From positions 1 to 38,289 of the forward strand of contig CAIWDF010000196.1 in the NCBI GenBank assembly GCA_903911435.1: DNA of 38,289 nt, in the 5' to 3' direction. The translations under genes and the position numbers were made by a program. Below, in pieces: positions 8,387 through 16,553 of this stretch. Source of the stretch: an uncultured Bacteroidota bacterium. Lineage in GTDB: Bacteria > Bacteroidota > Bacteroidia > 2-12-FULL-35-15. Under the pieces are notes generated by a model that was given only the letters and a program-made list of their open reading frames with translations, ran no database searches and had not been told where the DNA came from. Numbering within the stretch: the first letter of the stretch is position 1; every line of letters begins with the position of its first letter.

Positions 8387-8425
8387 AAAAGGACAAGAAG
8401 GTATACATTACTTTCTTGTCCTTTT
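8387..8425. terminator. Strong hairpin terminator
   Basis: Arms AAAAGGACAAGAA (8387-8399) and TTCTTGTCCTTTT (8413-8425) pair over 13 bp with a 13-nt loop. The right arm ends in a T run followed by AGTTT. A second terminator for pit transcripts; on the other strand the A run also becomes a T run, so it may work both ways. Confidence 0.65.
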
Positions 8426-8639
8426 AGTTTAAAAACCATTAAAAAGAACTGAATTAAGAAAGGTGAATAAGGGATGAGCATTTCACAGAAATGGACTTTA
8501 TTCTGCGGTATTCGCAAGTGGTGAAAACACAGAAACTGGTCATTTTTTAACAAATCTACTTCTGGTTTTACCAAATATTACACCTTTTTTATTATTTGCT
8601 ATTCCTCCAAACCCAATACTGATAGGTGTTTCATCAGAA

Positions 8640-8860
8640 GGTGAACCTTTTTCACCAAAACCTACACCTTTTTGTTCATTTGGTGCACCAAAAACGAAAT
8701 TTGGTGCATCAAAAATGGTAAAAGGTGAACCAAAAATTAAAAATGGTGCATCAAAAAGAGAAAAAGGTGAACCAAAAAAGAGAAAAAGGTGAACCAAAAA
8801 AGGAAAATGGTGCACCAAAAACGAAAAAAGGTGCAGGTTTTGGTGAAAAAGGTGTAGGTT
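8640..8860. repeat. 21-bp tandem repeat array with GGTGMAYC core
   Basis: GGTGCACC, GGTGCATC or GGTGAACC followed by AAAAA occurs at 8682, 8703, 8724, 8745, 8766, 8788 and 8809, with a decayed copy at 8830: a strict 21-bp period with one single-base slip. A GGTGAACC at 8640 is exactly two periods before the first clear unit. The core GGTGCACC is a perfect 8-bp palindrome. Reading frames on both strands give 7-residue repeats (FGSPFxI on minus, GEPKxKx on plus), but neither looks like a gene. The rest of 8426-8945 holds no gene that I recognise. Confidence 0.8.
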
Positions 8861-8945
8861 CTGATAAATTAGGTTTAGCTTCTCACTGAGAAGGAGAAGC
8901 TTTTAATAAAAAAGGTTGAACTTTTACAGAAAAAGGTTGACTTGA

Positions 8946-9635
8946 TTAATGAACCAAACTTAAGATTGATTCGAAAATTACTCGTCCATCCATGTTTGAT
9001 AAATCATTATCAACAGCTCTTTCAGGATGAGGCATCATTCCAAAAACATTTTTACCAGCGTTGCACACTCCTGCAATGTTTTCGGTAGCTCCATTTGGGT
9101 TTGCTTCATCCGTTATTTCGGATGCTTCGTTGCAATAGCGGAAAAGAATTTGTCCGTTTTTGTTCATCTGATCCAAGGTTTCTGCATCTGCATAAAATTT
9201 CCCTTCGCCATGAGCTATCGGAATTTTTAGTGCTTTTCCCATTGGAATTGATGAAGTGATAAGGGTATCAGGTGTTTCGGCTTTTATAAATACATTTTTG
9301 CAAATAAATTTACGTTCGTTGTTGTGCATCAAAGCTCCTGGTACCAAGCCTGCTTCGCATAGTATTTGAAATCCATTACAAACACCAAGTACATATCCAC
9401 CTTTGTTTGCAAATTCAATCACTTTTTCCATGATGGGTGAAAACCGTGCGATAGCGCCCGAACGAAGATAATCGCCATAAGAAAATCCTCCTGGAAGAAC
9501 TATAAAATCACAACCTTTCAGGTCGGTATCTTTATGCCACAATTCCACAACCTCTTGTTTCATTATGTTTCTTAATGCATAAATCATGTCTTGATCGCAG
9601 TTGGACCCAGGAAAAATAACGACTCCGAATTTCAT
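8946..9635 (-). CDS. purQ: Phosphoribosylformylglycinamidine synthase, glutaminase subunit PurQ
   Basis: A 229-residue class I glutamine amidotransferase subunit of FGAM synthase, which supplies ammonia for the fourth step of purine biosynthesis. It opens with the typical MKFGVVIFPGSNCDQD; the catalytic triad is C86 (GVCNGFQIL), H202 and E204 (MMPHPERAV). The length equals that of stand-alone PurQ in organisms with the split PurLQS complex. PurL and PurS partners are not in the window. It lies 34 nt downstream of the DUF6427 gene on the same strand, so the two may share a transcript. Many Bacteroidetes carry a long fused PurL instead, so a split PurQ is worth noting. Confidence 0.95.
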   Translation of the reverse strand: MKFGVVIFPGSNCDQDMIYALRNIMKQEVVELWHKDTDLKGCDFIVLPGGFSYGDYLRSGAIARFSPIMEKVIEFANKGGYVLGVCNGFQILCEAGLVPGALMHNNERKFICKNVFIKAETPDTLITSSIPMGKALKIPIAHGEGKFYADAETLDQMNKNGQILFRYCNEASEITDEANPNGATENIAGVCNAGKNVFGMMPHPERAVDNDLSNMDGRVIFESILSLVH

Positions 9636-9669
9636 TTTTTGTAGTTTAAAAAGTTTTAAGGCTGTAAAG

Positions 9670-10653
9670 TTAAAAATACTTTGAGAAATCGCTGATTAAA
9701 ATAGTAACCTGAAAGAAAAGAAAGAGCAGCTCTCCTAACCATTCTTTTTTCATATTCAGAAAATAATTGGCCGTGAAAACCGATAAAGGTATTGCCAACA
9801 CTGAATAGTTGGGCGAAACTAAGTCGGGAGCCACAGCTATTGAAAGTATAGCAAACAGTAAAAACCAATTGATAAAAATTAAATTCTTTTTTGTTTTTTG
9901 CGAACCACTTCTAATAAAGTTCATCATTTGGCTTAATGCCAACAACACTATAAAACATCCAACTACAAACATTAAATAGAACGAAGATGGAAAATCAAAC
10001 GATGGTTTATCGTGATACACAAAATAGGATGTGATGTGTTTCCAATATTCAGGTAACTTATCGAACCAAAAGTAATAGGTAAAAACAAAGCTATAAGGCA
10101 CCGCAAAACCAAGTATGGAAATCAACCATTCGCGCCAGTTATATGTTCGAAAGATAATTAATCCAATAAAAATAACTGGAAACAGAATAATACTTGGGAA
10201 ATATAACATGGAAGCAAAAGCAAGAAATAATCCAGCATCGAAAGCATTGGAAAAGGCATTGTTTCTGCGAAACGAGGTGAGCAAACTGTTAAGGCAAAGA
10301 ATTAAAAACAAATTGGCAATTAAAGCAGGGTGAAAACAGAGTAAACTCGGATTGTTACTCATCCACACAATGTAAAATAACGCTGGCAAAAAAGTTCGTC
10401 TTGTTATTATTTCGCTACTATTTACAATCTGATTCAACACTAGTCCTTCGGCCACAACAATTAGAAACGAAACCAAAGAATTAATAAAAGGATAGACCAT
10501 CACAGGCTTTGCTAATAGGGTATATAGCATCGTTTGCTGCGAATTAACGATTTGAGTTGGCTCAATAAAACTTACAATCCACAACACAGCCACCATAGCT
10601 GGTAGCAGGAAAAAAGAAGAGGGATTATTATCTTTAAAAAAGCGTATAAACAT
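9670..10653 (-). CDS. DUF6427 family membrane protein
   Basis: A 327-residue integral membrane protein with about nine hydrophobic segments across its length (for example 16-32, 50-75, 90-108, 110-127, 140-170, 178-195, 225-245, 255-275 and 300-322). The start, MFIRFFKDNNPSSFFLLP, and overall layout match the Bacteroidetes-specific DUF6427 family; function unknown. It is divergent from a small membrane protein gene of the DUF6341 type, a pairing I recall from Flavobacteriia. A TAATTTTG -7 motif lies 8 nt before the ATG. PurQ follows 34 nt downstream. Confidence 0.85.
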   Translation of the reverse strand: MFIRFFKDNNPSSFFLLPAMVAVLWIVSFIEPTQIVNSQQTMLYTLLAKPVMVYPFINSLVSFLIVVAEGLVLNQIVNSSEIITRRTFLPALFYIVWMSNNPSLLCFHPALIANLFLILCLNSLLTSFRRNNAFSNAFDAGLFLAFASMLYFPSIILFPVIFIGLIIFRTYNWREWLISILGFAVPYSFVFTYYFWFDKLPEYWKHITSYFVYHDKPSFDFPSSFYLMFVVGCFIVLLALSQMMNFIRSGSQKTKKNLIFINWFLLFAILSIAVAPDLVSPNYSVLAIPLSVFTANYFLNMKKEWLGELLFLFFQVTILISDFSKYF

Positions 10654-10661
10654 TGAGCCGC

Positions 10662-10669
10662 CAAAATTA
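10662..10669 (-). promoter_or_regulatory. -7 element of the DUF6427-purQ unit
   Basis: TAATTTTG on the minus strand fits TAnnTTTG and ends 8 nt before the ATG at 10653, implying a leader of only a few nucleotides. Confidence 0.4.
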
Positions 10670-10703
10670 GTTTAAATAAAGTATGTGTTGTAAAGAAAAT
10701 TTG

Positions 10704-10711
10704 TATTTTTG
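10704..10711 (+). promoter_or_regulatory. -7 element of the small membrane protein gene
   Basis: TATTTTTG fits TAnnTTTG, 23 nt upstream of the ATG at 10735. Confidence 0.4.
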
Positions 10712-10734
10712 ACCACAATAAAAAAGTACTAATT

Positions 10735-10920
10735 ATGAATATGACTGATGTTTTTAACGGAATTGGAAGTTTCTTTCAATGGACATTCCAATTTATGAAG
10801 CCACTAGGTTTCGGAGCCAATCTGTTTTTTTGGCTATTGATTATTTCTCTGATTGTGGTTTGGCTACGTATGCAAGTTAAATTCAACAAAGAAGCAAGAA
10901 CAAACAATACGCTGAAATAG
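10735..10920 (+). CDS. Small DUF6341-like membrane protein
   Basis: 61 residues with an amphipathic N-terminus (FNGIGSFFQWTFQFMKPLGFGANLFFW) and one clear membrane helix (about 28-48, LFFWLLIISLIVVWLRM), then a charged tail. The arrangement and the divergent DUF6427 neighbour fit the short DUF6341 proteins of Flavobacteriia, whose function is unknown. The gene has its own -7 motif upstream and a strong terminator 50 nt downstream, so it is a complete short transcription unit and not a chance ORF. A second ATG two codons in (10741) is an alternative start. Confidence 0.8.
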   Translation: MNMTDVFNGIGSFFQWTFQFMKPLGFGANLFFWLLIISLIVVWLRMQVKFNKEARTNNTLK

Positions 10921-10971
10921 ATTTCCGAATCTCTTTCATTGGTATTTCACTTCGCGTGAATAAATTTATTA

Positions 10972-11014
10972 AAAACGGTTTCCTTAACCATGAGTTAAGG
11001 AAACCGTTTTTTTT
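10972..11014. terminator. Bidirectional rho-independent terminator
   Basis: Arms AAAACGGTTTCCTTAAC (10972-10988) and GTTAAGGAAACCGTTTT (10994-11010) pair perfectly over 17 bp around the loop CATGA, followed by a T tract to 11014. Confidence 0.9.
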
Positions 11015-11046
11015 ATTCCCAAATAATTTTCAATAACCAATATTGC

Positions 11047-11811
11047 ATGTCTTTTTACGATTTAAATAAAGAAGATAGAATGAAAATGGTGAACACCATT
11101 CATCAGCAGATATTATCTGATTTAAAATCCCATTCAACAAAAAGCTGCATTCTTTATTTTTCTGATGAAGACACCTATATTCGAAAGGCCGCTTATTTAG
11201 CGATTGGAAAAATACACAAAGTCAATGTTGATTTGAAAGAAGAAATTCTCAATTTATTAAATGAACTTTTTGAGTCGAAGAATGAAAAAATTCGGCAAAC
11301 AGTAATAAATGCAGCAGGCGAAATAGGCATTCTCAAGTTTCCCCCTATTGAACATTTCATGGAGCAAGGTCTTTCCGACCCACATCATTCAGTAAGAAAT
11401 GCAGTTATTGGTTCACTCAAAAAAATGGGAGAAAAGAATCCTCTACCAGTTTTATCCTTTTCTAAAAAATTTCTGCATCATCCTAATCCAGAAATACGAA
11501 GAGAAATTTGTCATGGCTTAGAACTAAGGGGAAGAACACATCCCCAAGATATTTTACCTTTACTTAAAGAGCTTCAACATGAGAAAAAAGCAAGGATTAG
11601 AAATACCTTAATTCATGTCCTAGGTCAAATTGCTTATAAAAAAGGTTGCCTTGCTATCGTAGTAAATGATTTGAAAAACTGGGACAATAAAGAAGTTGTG
11701 ATGGAGGCATTGAAAGAAATTATTGATGTGCATGATCGATACAAAAACTTCTCAGAACTTTCTCAAGCCGAAGCCATTGTTTTTATCCAGCAATTCTTCC
11801 CTCAACTATAA
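11047..11811 (+). CDS. HEAT-repeat protein
   Basis: A 254-residue soluble protein built from tandem helical pairs of about 30-40 residues with the HEAT pattern: SDEDTYIRKAAYLAIGKI, SKNEKIRQTVINAAGEIGI, DPHHSVRNAVIGSLKKMG, HPNPEIRREICHGLELRG and EKKARIRNTLIHVLGQI. These show five recurring D/N-x-x-x-R-x-x-x-x-x-x-G-x-x motifs. Such scaffolds mediate protein-protein contacts. Many Bacteroidetes homologues are annotated as putative DNA alkylation repair (AlkD-like) proteins, which I cannot confirm from motifs. No signal peptide, so probably cytoplasmic. It is a single gene after a strong terminator; its stop overlaps the end of the convergent deacetylase gene by 6 nt. Confidence 0.8.
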   Translation: MSFYDLNKEDRMKMVNTIHQQILSDLKSHSTKSCILYFSDEDTYIRKAAYLAIGKIHKVNVDLKEEILNLLNELFESKNEKIRQTVINAAGEIGILKFPPIEHFMEQGLSDPHHSVRNAVIGSLKKMGEKNPLPVLSFSKKFLHHPNPEIRREICHGLELRGRTHPQDILPLLKELQHEKKARIRNTLIHVLGQIAYKKGCLAIVVNDLKNWDNKEVVMEALKEIIDVHDRYKNFSELSQAEAIVFIQQFFPQL

Positions 11812-12414
11812 TTTTTCGAACTCAAAACCTTTCTGTTTGGCGAATGTAATAAATCTTGGCAAGGCGTATTCCATGTTAACTTTTGCTTTGATGCTATCAT
11901 GAAAAAGTACAATTGCGCCATTTTTCAAATGCTTGGTTGCGTTTTGTAAGCACTTTTCAGGAGAGGTTGCTTTGTCAAAATCGCCACTTAACACATTCCA
12001 CATGATAATTGAATACTCATTAGAAAGAATTGAAGATTGCGACTTTCTTAACTTACCATATGGAGGTCGAAACAATTTCGAATCGACCACTTGACTGCAT
12101 TGTTTGACATTGTCTATATAAGTTGTGTTGTTAGTTTTCCAACCATTCAGATGGTTAAAACTATGATTCCCTACCGCATGCCCTTCCGCTAAAATTTGTC
12201 GGAAATTTTCTGGGTGCTTTTCAACATTGGCTCCAACACAAAAAAAAGTGGCTTTCACATTTTCTTTGTTTAATAGCTCCAAAACCCAAGGAGTAACCTC
12301 AGGAATAGGGCCATCATCAAAGGTTAAATAAATTTTTTTCTCCAAAGGGTTCATTCGCCACACCGCCTTTGGAAGGTACTTCTTGTAAAGAAATGGAGGG
12401 CGAATTGAATACAA
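11806..12414 (-). CDS. Polysaccharide deacetylase (NodB homology domain)
   Basis: A 202-residue carbohydrate esterase family 4 protein. The metal/catalytic motifs are intact: TFDDGP (D33-D34), HSFNH (H84, H88) and RPPYGK (R116), with LFHDS near the C-terminus. It removes N-acetyl groups from a polysaccharide or peptidoglycan; the substrate is unknown. No clear signal peptide. The start is a TTG at 12414: an in-frame TAA lies six codons before it and the next Met is residue 22. Family members begin with a similar IRPPFLYKKYLPKAVWR stretch, so the TTG start is favoured. A perfect 15-bp hairpin separates it from the DUF2723 gene upstream. Confidence 0.9.
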   Translation of the reverse strand: MYSIRPPFLYKKYLPKAVWRMNPLEKKIYLTFDDGPIPEVTPWVLELLNKENVKATFFCVGANVEKHPENFRQILAEGHAVGNHSFNHLNGWKTNNTTYIDNVKQCSQVVDSKLFRPPYGKLRKSQSSILSNEYSIIMWNVLSGDFDKATSPEKCLQNATKHLKNGAIVLFHDSIKAKVNMEYALPRFITFAKQKGFEFEKL

Positions 12415-12432
12415 GATTAATGATTTAGATAG

Positions 12433-12472
12433 TTAGAGAATTAGGATTTGTGATACCATCCTAATTCTCTAA
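12433..12472 (-). terminator. Perfect 15-bp inverted repeat after the DUF2723 gene
   Basis: TTAGAGAATTAGGAT (12433-12447) and ATCCTAATTCTCTAA (12458-12472) are exact inverse complements around a 10-nt loop, beginning 6 nt after the DUF2723 stop. No U tract follows on either strand, so it may be an mRNA-stabilising or processing hairpin and not a classic terminator. Confidence 0.55.
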
Positions 12473-12477
12473 ATTAA

Positions 12478-15400
12478 TTATCTTTGTTTCAACGAAGACA
12501 AATTGTATGCCTGTAACAATTTCGTGTATCTATCTTCAAGCTCTTTTGATAAGGCTGTTTGCTTAAAATTATTTGCAAAATAAATCAATCGTTCCATGAT
12601 ATCTTGAGCTGTTTCTGGGTCGCTTCCAAAAGTTGGTATTTCTTTTCTATCGAATGAATAGTAATACCTAATGTTACTTTCATAATTAGTGAACAATTTT
12701 TTAGACAATGCACTTGCTTTATCCAAAGCTCCCGCTTGATAGTATCCCATTGTAATAGCGTACATAGTTACATCATAAGGAACGTTTTCTTGAGGAGTAA
12801 CTTGCAAACATTTGTCAAGTACTTTTATTGCCTTATCTTTCTTGCCTTCTTCTATCAATGCGTTTGCTAATGCACCACAACGTTGACGAATATTCAATGC
12901 ACATGAAGAAATGAAAACATTATCCAAGAAGACACCTGGTTTGTCCATTCCTCCCCATTTAAATTTATTCATAATGTTGTCGTACATCACCTCCGTATTG
13001 ATACGACCTTCCGGTTGTTGTTGTTCAGGATTTTGTTTAATCGGTACCAAACGATAAGCCAATCCTTCTAACTGAAGGTAAGGAGCGAGGTTAAGGTATG
13101 ATTTTGGAGGTGCTGTTGCAGCAAAATAAACAGGACGTTTCCAATCATTATGAGCTAATAAATCTAAAACCATTAAATGGTTCTTCTGAACATAATTACC
13201 TGTCATTGTCCAATCGATGCTTTTCACAATACGATTTACTAATGCTTTTGGAACAGTACCATTATTTACAACAGTTGCACTATCAACAGGTACGCTCATA
13301 TTTTTGGTTGGGAAGTAATTGTAGCTTACACCTCCACCCATTTCAAGCTTATGGTCAGCATCATCATTCTTTGCAAACTCCACTAAATCTTTCACAGGAA
13401 TAAATCCTTTTATTCCTCTATCCTTAAACAATACCGCTTCACGAGAACCTTGCTGATATTGTGCTTTGGTTAATGAAAAAGGAACAGGGTCTGAATCATA
13501 TGCCTTATGAACCAATTGGTCAATATACCAATCTGTATTCAACAACTCCAAACAGATAACACGTACATCCGTTCTAATACCTTCTACCTCTTGTGCATAC
13601 CAAAGAGGGAATGTATCATTATCTCCATTTGTAAATAGAATAGCATTTGGGGCGCATGAATTCAAATAGTTGTATGCAAAGTCTCTTGCAATTGTTCTGT
13701 GACTTCTATCATGGTCATTCCATTCTTCTTTAGCCATTAAAGCAGGAACTGCCAATAAACACAAACCTGTTGCAACTAAAACACTTCTGGTTTGATTCAT
13801 TTTCTTTTCAAGGAAATCATATATAGCGAGAACACCTAATCCTATCCAAAATGCAAAGGCATAGAACGAACCAGCATAAGCATAATCCCGCTCACGTGGT
13901 TCAAATGGTTTTTGATTTAAGTAGACAACAATTGCAATTCCTGTGAAGAAAAACAATAATGCCACCACAGTGAAGTTTTTATTATCCTTTTTAAGTTGAT
14001 ACCATAACCCCAATAAACCAAGAATAAATGGCAGTCCAAATAACGTATTTCTAGCTTTGTTATTATCTGCACCGTCTGGCAATCCTGTTTGTGGTCCTAA
14101 TCGAGCCTTGTCAAACGGAGTGATGCCCGAAATCCAATTGCCGTCAGCACTATTGCCATGTCCCTGAATATCACTTTGTCTTCCAACAAAATTCCAAAGG
14201 AAGTAACGAGTGTACATCCAACCGGTTTGATATGCAAAGAAGAAATATAAATTCTGACCAAAAGTTGGTTTTTCTAATGATTCAGGTTCTCCTGTTTGCG
14301 GATTGGTGACACTTATATGTTGATAATTCCTGGGATTGGTCCAGTTTCTATATCCTGTAACATGGTTTTGTTGGCTACTCCACATACGTGGGAATAATGT
14401 GCAGAAACGGTCATCGTAATTAGGAATTGATCCTTTTCTATCATCAATCACAACATACTTTCCTACCTTTTTATCTTGAGCATAAACAGGGTTACCATCT
14501 CTTGATGGGTCTTTAGGATCTTGAGGTGCAGAAAAATACTGACCATACAATATTGGCCATGTTCCGTATTGCTCTCTGTTGAGGTATGATAGTAGGTTTA
14601 CAGCATTTTCTGGATTGTTTTCATCCATTGGGGTATTAGCCTGCGAACGAATCACAAGTACTAAGAAAGAAGAGTATCCGATTAAGATAACCGTAAAACA
14701 AAGAATTACGGTGTTTGCTATGGGTTTTGCCTTTTTAATGGTATACATCAAACCAAACACAATACCTCCAACTAATAATACCGCATATAATATGGTGCCA
14801 CTATTGAAAGGTAAACCTACACTATTGACTGCCTTTATTTCGAACCAAGCTGCAAGCTTAACAATCAAAGGAATTACCCCGCCTTGAATTCCGCCCAATA
14901 TGAAAACCGAAATTGCAGATGTAATAATTACCCCTTTGCGACTGATGGTTTCGAATTTCTTGAAATAATAAATAAAGACCACTGCTGGAATTACCAATAA
15001 GTTCAATAAATGGACACCAACAGCTAAACCAATCAAATAAGCTATCAAGATAATCCATCTATTCGCGTGTGGTTCATCTGCTTCACGTTCCCAACGAGTA
15101 ATTGCCCAAAAAGTAATAGCAGTGAAAAAACTTGACATTGCGTAAACTTCACCCTCGACAGCTGAAAACCAAAAAGAATCGGAAAAGGTGTAAGCCAAAG
15201 CACCAACTGTGCCTGAACCCAAAACAGCATACATTCTACCTGTAGTTAACTCACCTGTTTTATCAACTATTTTACGAGCTAAAGCTGTGATTGACCAGAA
15301 TAAAAATAAAATTGTAAATGCACTACATAAAGCTGACATACTATTCACCATAGCACCCACTTTACTAGTATCGCCAAAAGCCATAAGACTAAACACTCTA

Positions 15401-15591
15401 CCAATTAACAAAAAGAGTGGTGCGCCTGGAGGATGACCAACTTCTAATTTATATGCACAAGCTATGTACTCGCCACAATCCCAAAAAGAAGCAGTAGCTT
15501 CCATCGTACTCAGATAAACAAATGCTGCAACTAAAAAAACTCCCCAACCAACAATATTGTTTAACCGTTGATAATTAGACGTATTATTCAT
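12478..15591 (-). CDS. DUF2723 (TMEM260-like) GT-C membrane protein with TPR-like tail
   Basis: A 1037-residue protein. The N-terminal half has about 12-14 membrane helices. The DUF2723 hallmark is MEATASFWDCGEYIACAYKLEVGHPPGAPLF at about residues 29-59, with the acidic D/E pair expected of GT-C glycosyltransferases in the first loop. After helices to about residue 640, a soluble periplasmic domain follows (starting near HDRSHRTIARDFAYNYLNSC, including FTNGDNDTFPLWYAQEVEGIR). The C-terminal 130 residues look like TPR helices (ALIEEGKKDKAIKVLDKCLQ). Human TMEM260, which shares DUF2723, is an O-mannosyltransferase, so a role in protein O-glycosylation outside the inner membrane is plausible inference. 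The sugar donor and target are unknown. Confidence 0.87.
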   Translation of the reverse strand: MNNTSNYQRLNNIVGWGVFLVAAFVYLSTMEATASFWDCGEYIACAYKLEVGHPPGAPLFLLIGRVFSLMAFGDTSKVGAMVNSMSALCSAFTILFLFWSITALARKIVDKTGELTTGRMYAVLGSGTVGALAYTFSDSFWFSAVEGEVYAMSSFFTAITFWAITRWEREADEPHANRWIILIAYLIGLAVGVHLLNLLVIPAVVFIYYFKKFETISRKGVIITSAISVFILGGIQGGVIPLIVKLAAWFEIKAVNSVGLPFNSGTILYAVLLVGGIVFGLMYTIKKAKPIANTVILCFTVILIGYSSFLVLVIRSQANTPMDENNPENAVNLLSYLNREQYGTWPILYGQYFSAPQDPKDPSRDGNPVYAQDKKVGKYVVIDDRKGSIPNYDDRFCTLFPRMWSSQQNHVTGYRNWTNPRNYQHISVTNPQTGEPESLEKPTFGQNLYFFFAYQTGWMYTRYFLWNFVGRQSDIQGHGNSADGNWISGITPFDKARLGPQTGLPDGADNNKARNTLFGLPFILGLLGLWYQLKKDNKNFTVVALLFFFTGIAIVVYLNQKPFEPRERDYAYAGSFYAFAFWIGLGVLAIYDFLEKKMNQTRSVLVATGLCLLAVPALMAKEEWNDHDRSHRTIARDFAYNYLNSCAPNAILFTNGDNDTFPLWYAQEVEGIRTDVRVICLELLNTDWYIDQLVHKAYDSDPVPFSLTKAQYQQGSREAVLFKDRGIKGFIPVKDLVEFAKNDDADHKLEMGGGVSYNYFPTKNMSVPVDSATVVNNGTVPKALVNRIVKSIDWTMTGNYVQKNHLMVLDLLAHNDWKRPVYFAATAPPKSYLNLAPYLQLEGLAYRLVPIKQNPEQQQPEGRINTEVMYDNIMNKFKWGGMDKPGVFLDNVFISSCALNIRQRCGALANALIEEGKKDKAIKVLDKCLQVTPQENVPYDVTMYAITMGYYQAGALDKASALSKKLFTNYESNIRYYYSFDRKEIPTFGSDPETAQDIMERLIYFANNFKQTALSKELEDRYTKLLQAYNLSSLKQR

Positions 15592-15690
15592 AAAAAAATC
15601 TATATGTGTTATTTGCTTTATTAGCAGGGCGAAGATAGAAAAATATATTTGTTAGGAGTCGTTAAAAAATGCCAAGAACAAAATAAAAGT

Positions 15691-15720
15691 TTTGATGATT
15701 AAGTTTATTTATTATTTTTG
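15691..15720 (+). promoter_or_regulatory. Promoter of tRNA-Gln (-33 TTTG, -7 TATTTTTG)
   Basis: TTTG at 15691-15694 and TATTTTTG at 15713-15720 are separated by 18 bp, the best two-part fit to the Bacteroidetes TTTG / TAnnTTTG consensus in the window. Predicted transcription start is near 15725, about 24 nt before the tRNA. Confidence 0.6.
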
Positions 15721-15748
15721 CAGCCCAATTCGAAAAAATTGGTGTTAA

Positions 15749-15821
15749 TGTCCGATGGTGTAATTGGCAACACGTCTGGTTTTGGTCCAGAAGAGTTCAG
15801 GTTCGAGACCTGATCGGACAA
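15749..15821 (+). tRNA. tRNA-Gln (anticodon TTG)
   Basis: A full cloverleaf. The acceptor arms TGTCCGA (15749-15755) and TCGGACA (15814-15820) are followed by discriminator A at 15821. The anticodon stem TCTGG/CCAGA encloses loop TTTTGGT with anticodon TTG, and the T loop is GTTCGAGAC. The first pair is T-A, as usual in tRNA-Gln. CCA is not encoded. It is bracketed by its own promoter and a terminator. Confidence 0.95.
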
Positions 15822-15831
15822 CAACGAATGG

Positions 15832-15873
15832 AACCGCCCTTATTAAACTTGTTTTTATAAGGGCGGTTTTTTT
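15832..15873 (+). terminator. Rho-independent terminator of tRNA-Gln
   Basis: AACCGCCCTTAT (15832-15843) pairs with ATAAGGGCGGTT (15857-15868) across a 13-nt loop, followed by a run of seven T residues (15867-15873). Confidence 0.9.
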
Positions 15874-15963
15874 ATTGTTGTTTATCCAAAAATAATTCTC
15901 TAATATTGCCTTCCAATTATTATGGATATTGAAGAAATCTTTAATTCCAAAAAATGATACTCT

Positions 15964-16536
15964 ATGAAAGCAACTAATTACATTGTTTTTTTTATTCTTC
16001 TTTTATGTACGATTAGTGTCAAGTCTTTTGGGCAACAACTACCACCATTGAACGACACTGTGGAAGTGATGCATGTAATTGGGATGGCAGTAGAAAATGG
16101 CATACCGGTGGACGGTGTAAGCGTAAAACTTTTCAAGGCAAACGAAGAGTTAGAATATGAAGAAATCTCATCGGTGCCAAAACATGATCATCATTTTACG
16201 TTCGACTTGATGGGGAATGCTTATTACACCATACAAGTTTCAAAAGAAGGTTATGCAACACGCTCAGTTGGGATTACAACTAACGTTCCTGAAACGTTTG
16301 TGATTAGTGAAGTGAATCCTAAAACTTCTTTTGACTTTGAAGTTGAGTTTTTTAAATTAAAAAAAGGAGCTGATGATGAATATGTTGATTTCCCTATAGC
16401 TATGGTTAAGTTTAATCCTAAACGAGGAAAATTTGAAAGAGACGAAGCGTATACGAATAAACTTAAATTAAAAATGGGTGATATTGCCGAGCACGCTATG
16501 ACAACAAGCTCGGACAATCCAAAAAAGAAAAAGTAA
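15964..16536 (+). CDS. Secreted protein with carboxypeptidase-regulatory-like domain
   Basis: 190 residues. Residues 1-23 form a signal peptide ending near SFGQ, so the product is exported. Residues about 35-110 (VIGMAVENGIPVDGVSVKLFKANEEL ... YTIQVSKEGYATRSVGITTNVP) have the beta-sandwich pattern of CarboxypepD_reg/peptidase-associated domains. These often form the N-terminal part of Bacteroidetes OmpA-family and TonB-dependent proteins; here it stands alone with a charged C-terminal tail ending in lysines. Function unknown. It lies alone between the tRNA-Gln terminator and a palindrome at 16554-16588, so it is probably its own unit. The ATG at 15964 is chosen because the signal peptide begins there. 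Confidence 0.75.
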   Translation: MKATNYIVFFILLLCTISVKSFGQQLPPLNDTVEVMHVIGMAVENGIPVDGVSVKLFKANEELEYEEISSVPKHDHHFTFDLMGNAYYTIQVSKEGYATRSVGITTNVPETFVISEVNPKTSFDFEVEFFKLKKGADDEYVDFPIAMVKFNPKRGKFERDEAYTNKLKLKMGDIAEHAMTTSSDNPKKKK

Positions 16537-16553
16537 TCTACACACAATTAGCC

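Noticed and set aside
8380-8574. 64-codon minus-strand ORF
   Set aside because: It crosses the terminator hairpin at 8387-8425 and has no recognisable features.
8540-8818. Minus-strand ORF with FGSPFxI heptad repeats
   Set aside because: It is the 21-bp DNA repeat read in frame; the opposite strand is also open over part of it, and no promoter or family match is visible.
12433-12480. Attachment site for an integrated element
   Set aside because: The inverted repeat is a simple hairpin; no integrase and no direct repeat partner are in the window.
13098-13403. Plus-strand ORFs inside the DUF2723, nrdA, polA and giant surface protein genes
   Set aside because: Shadow frames of well-supported genes on the other strand or frame, without own signals.
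15749-15821. tRNA-associated integration site
   Set aside because: No duplicated 3' tRNA end and no integrase gene nearby; the flanks are ordinary chromosomal genes.
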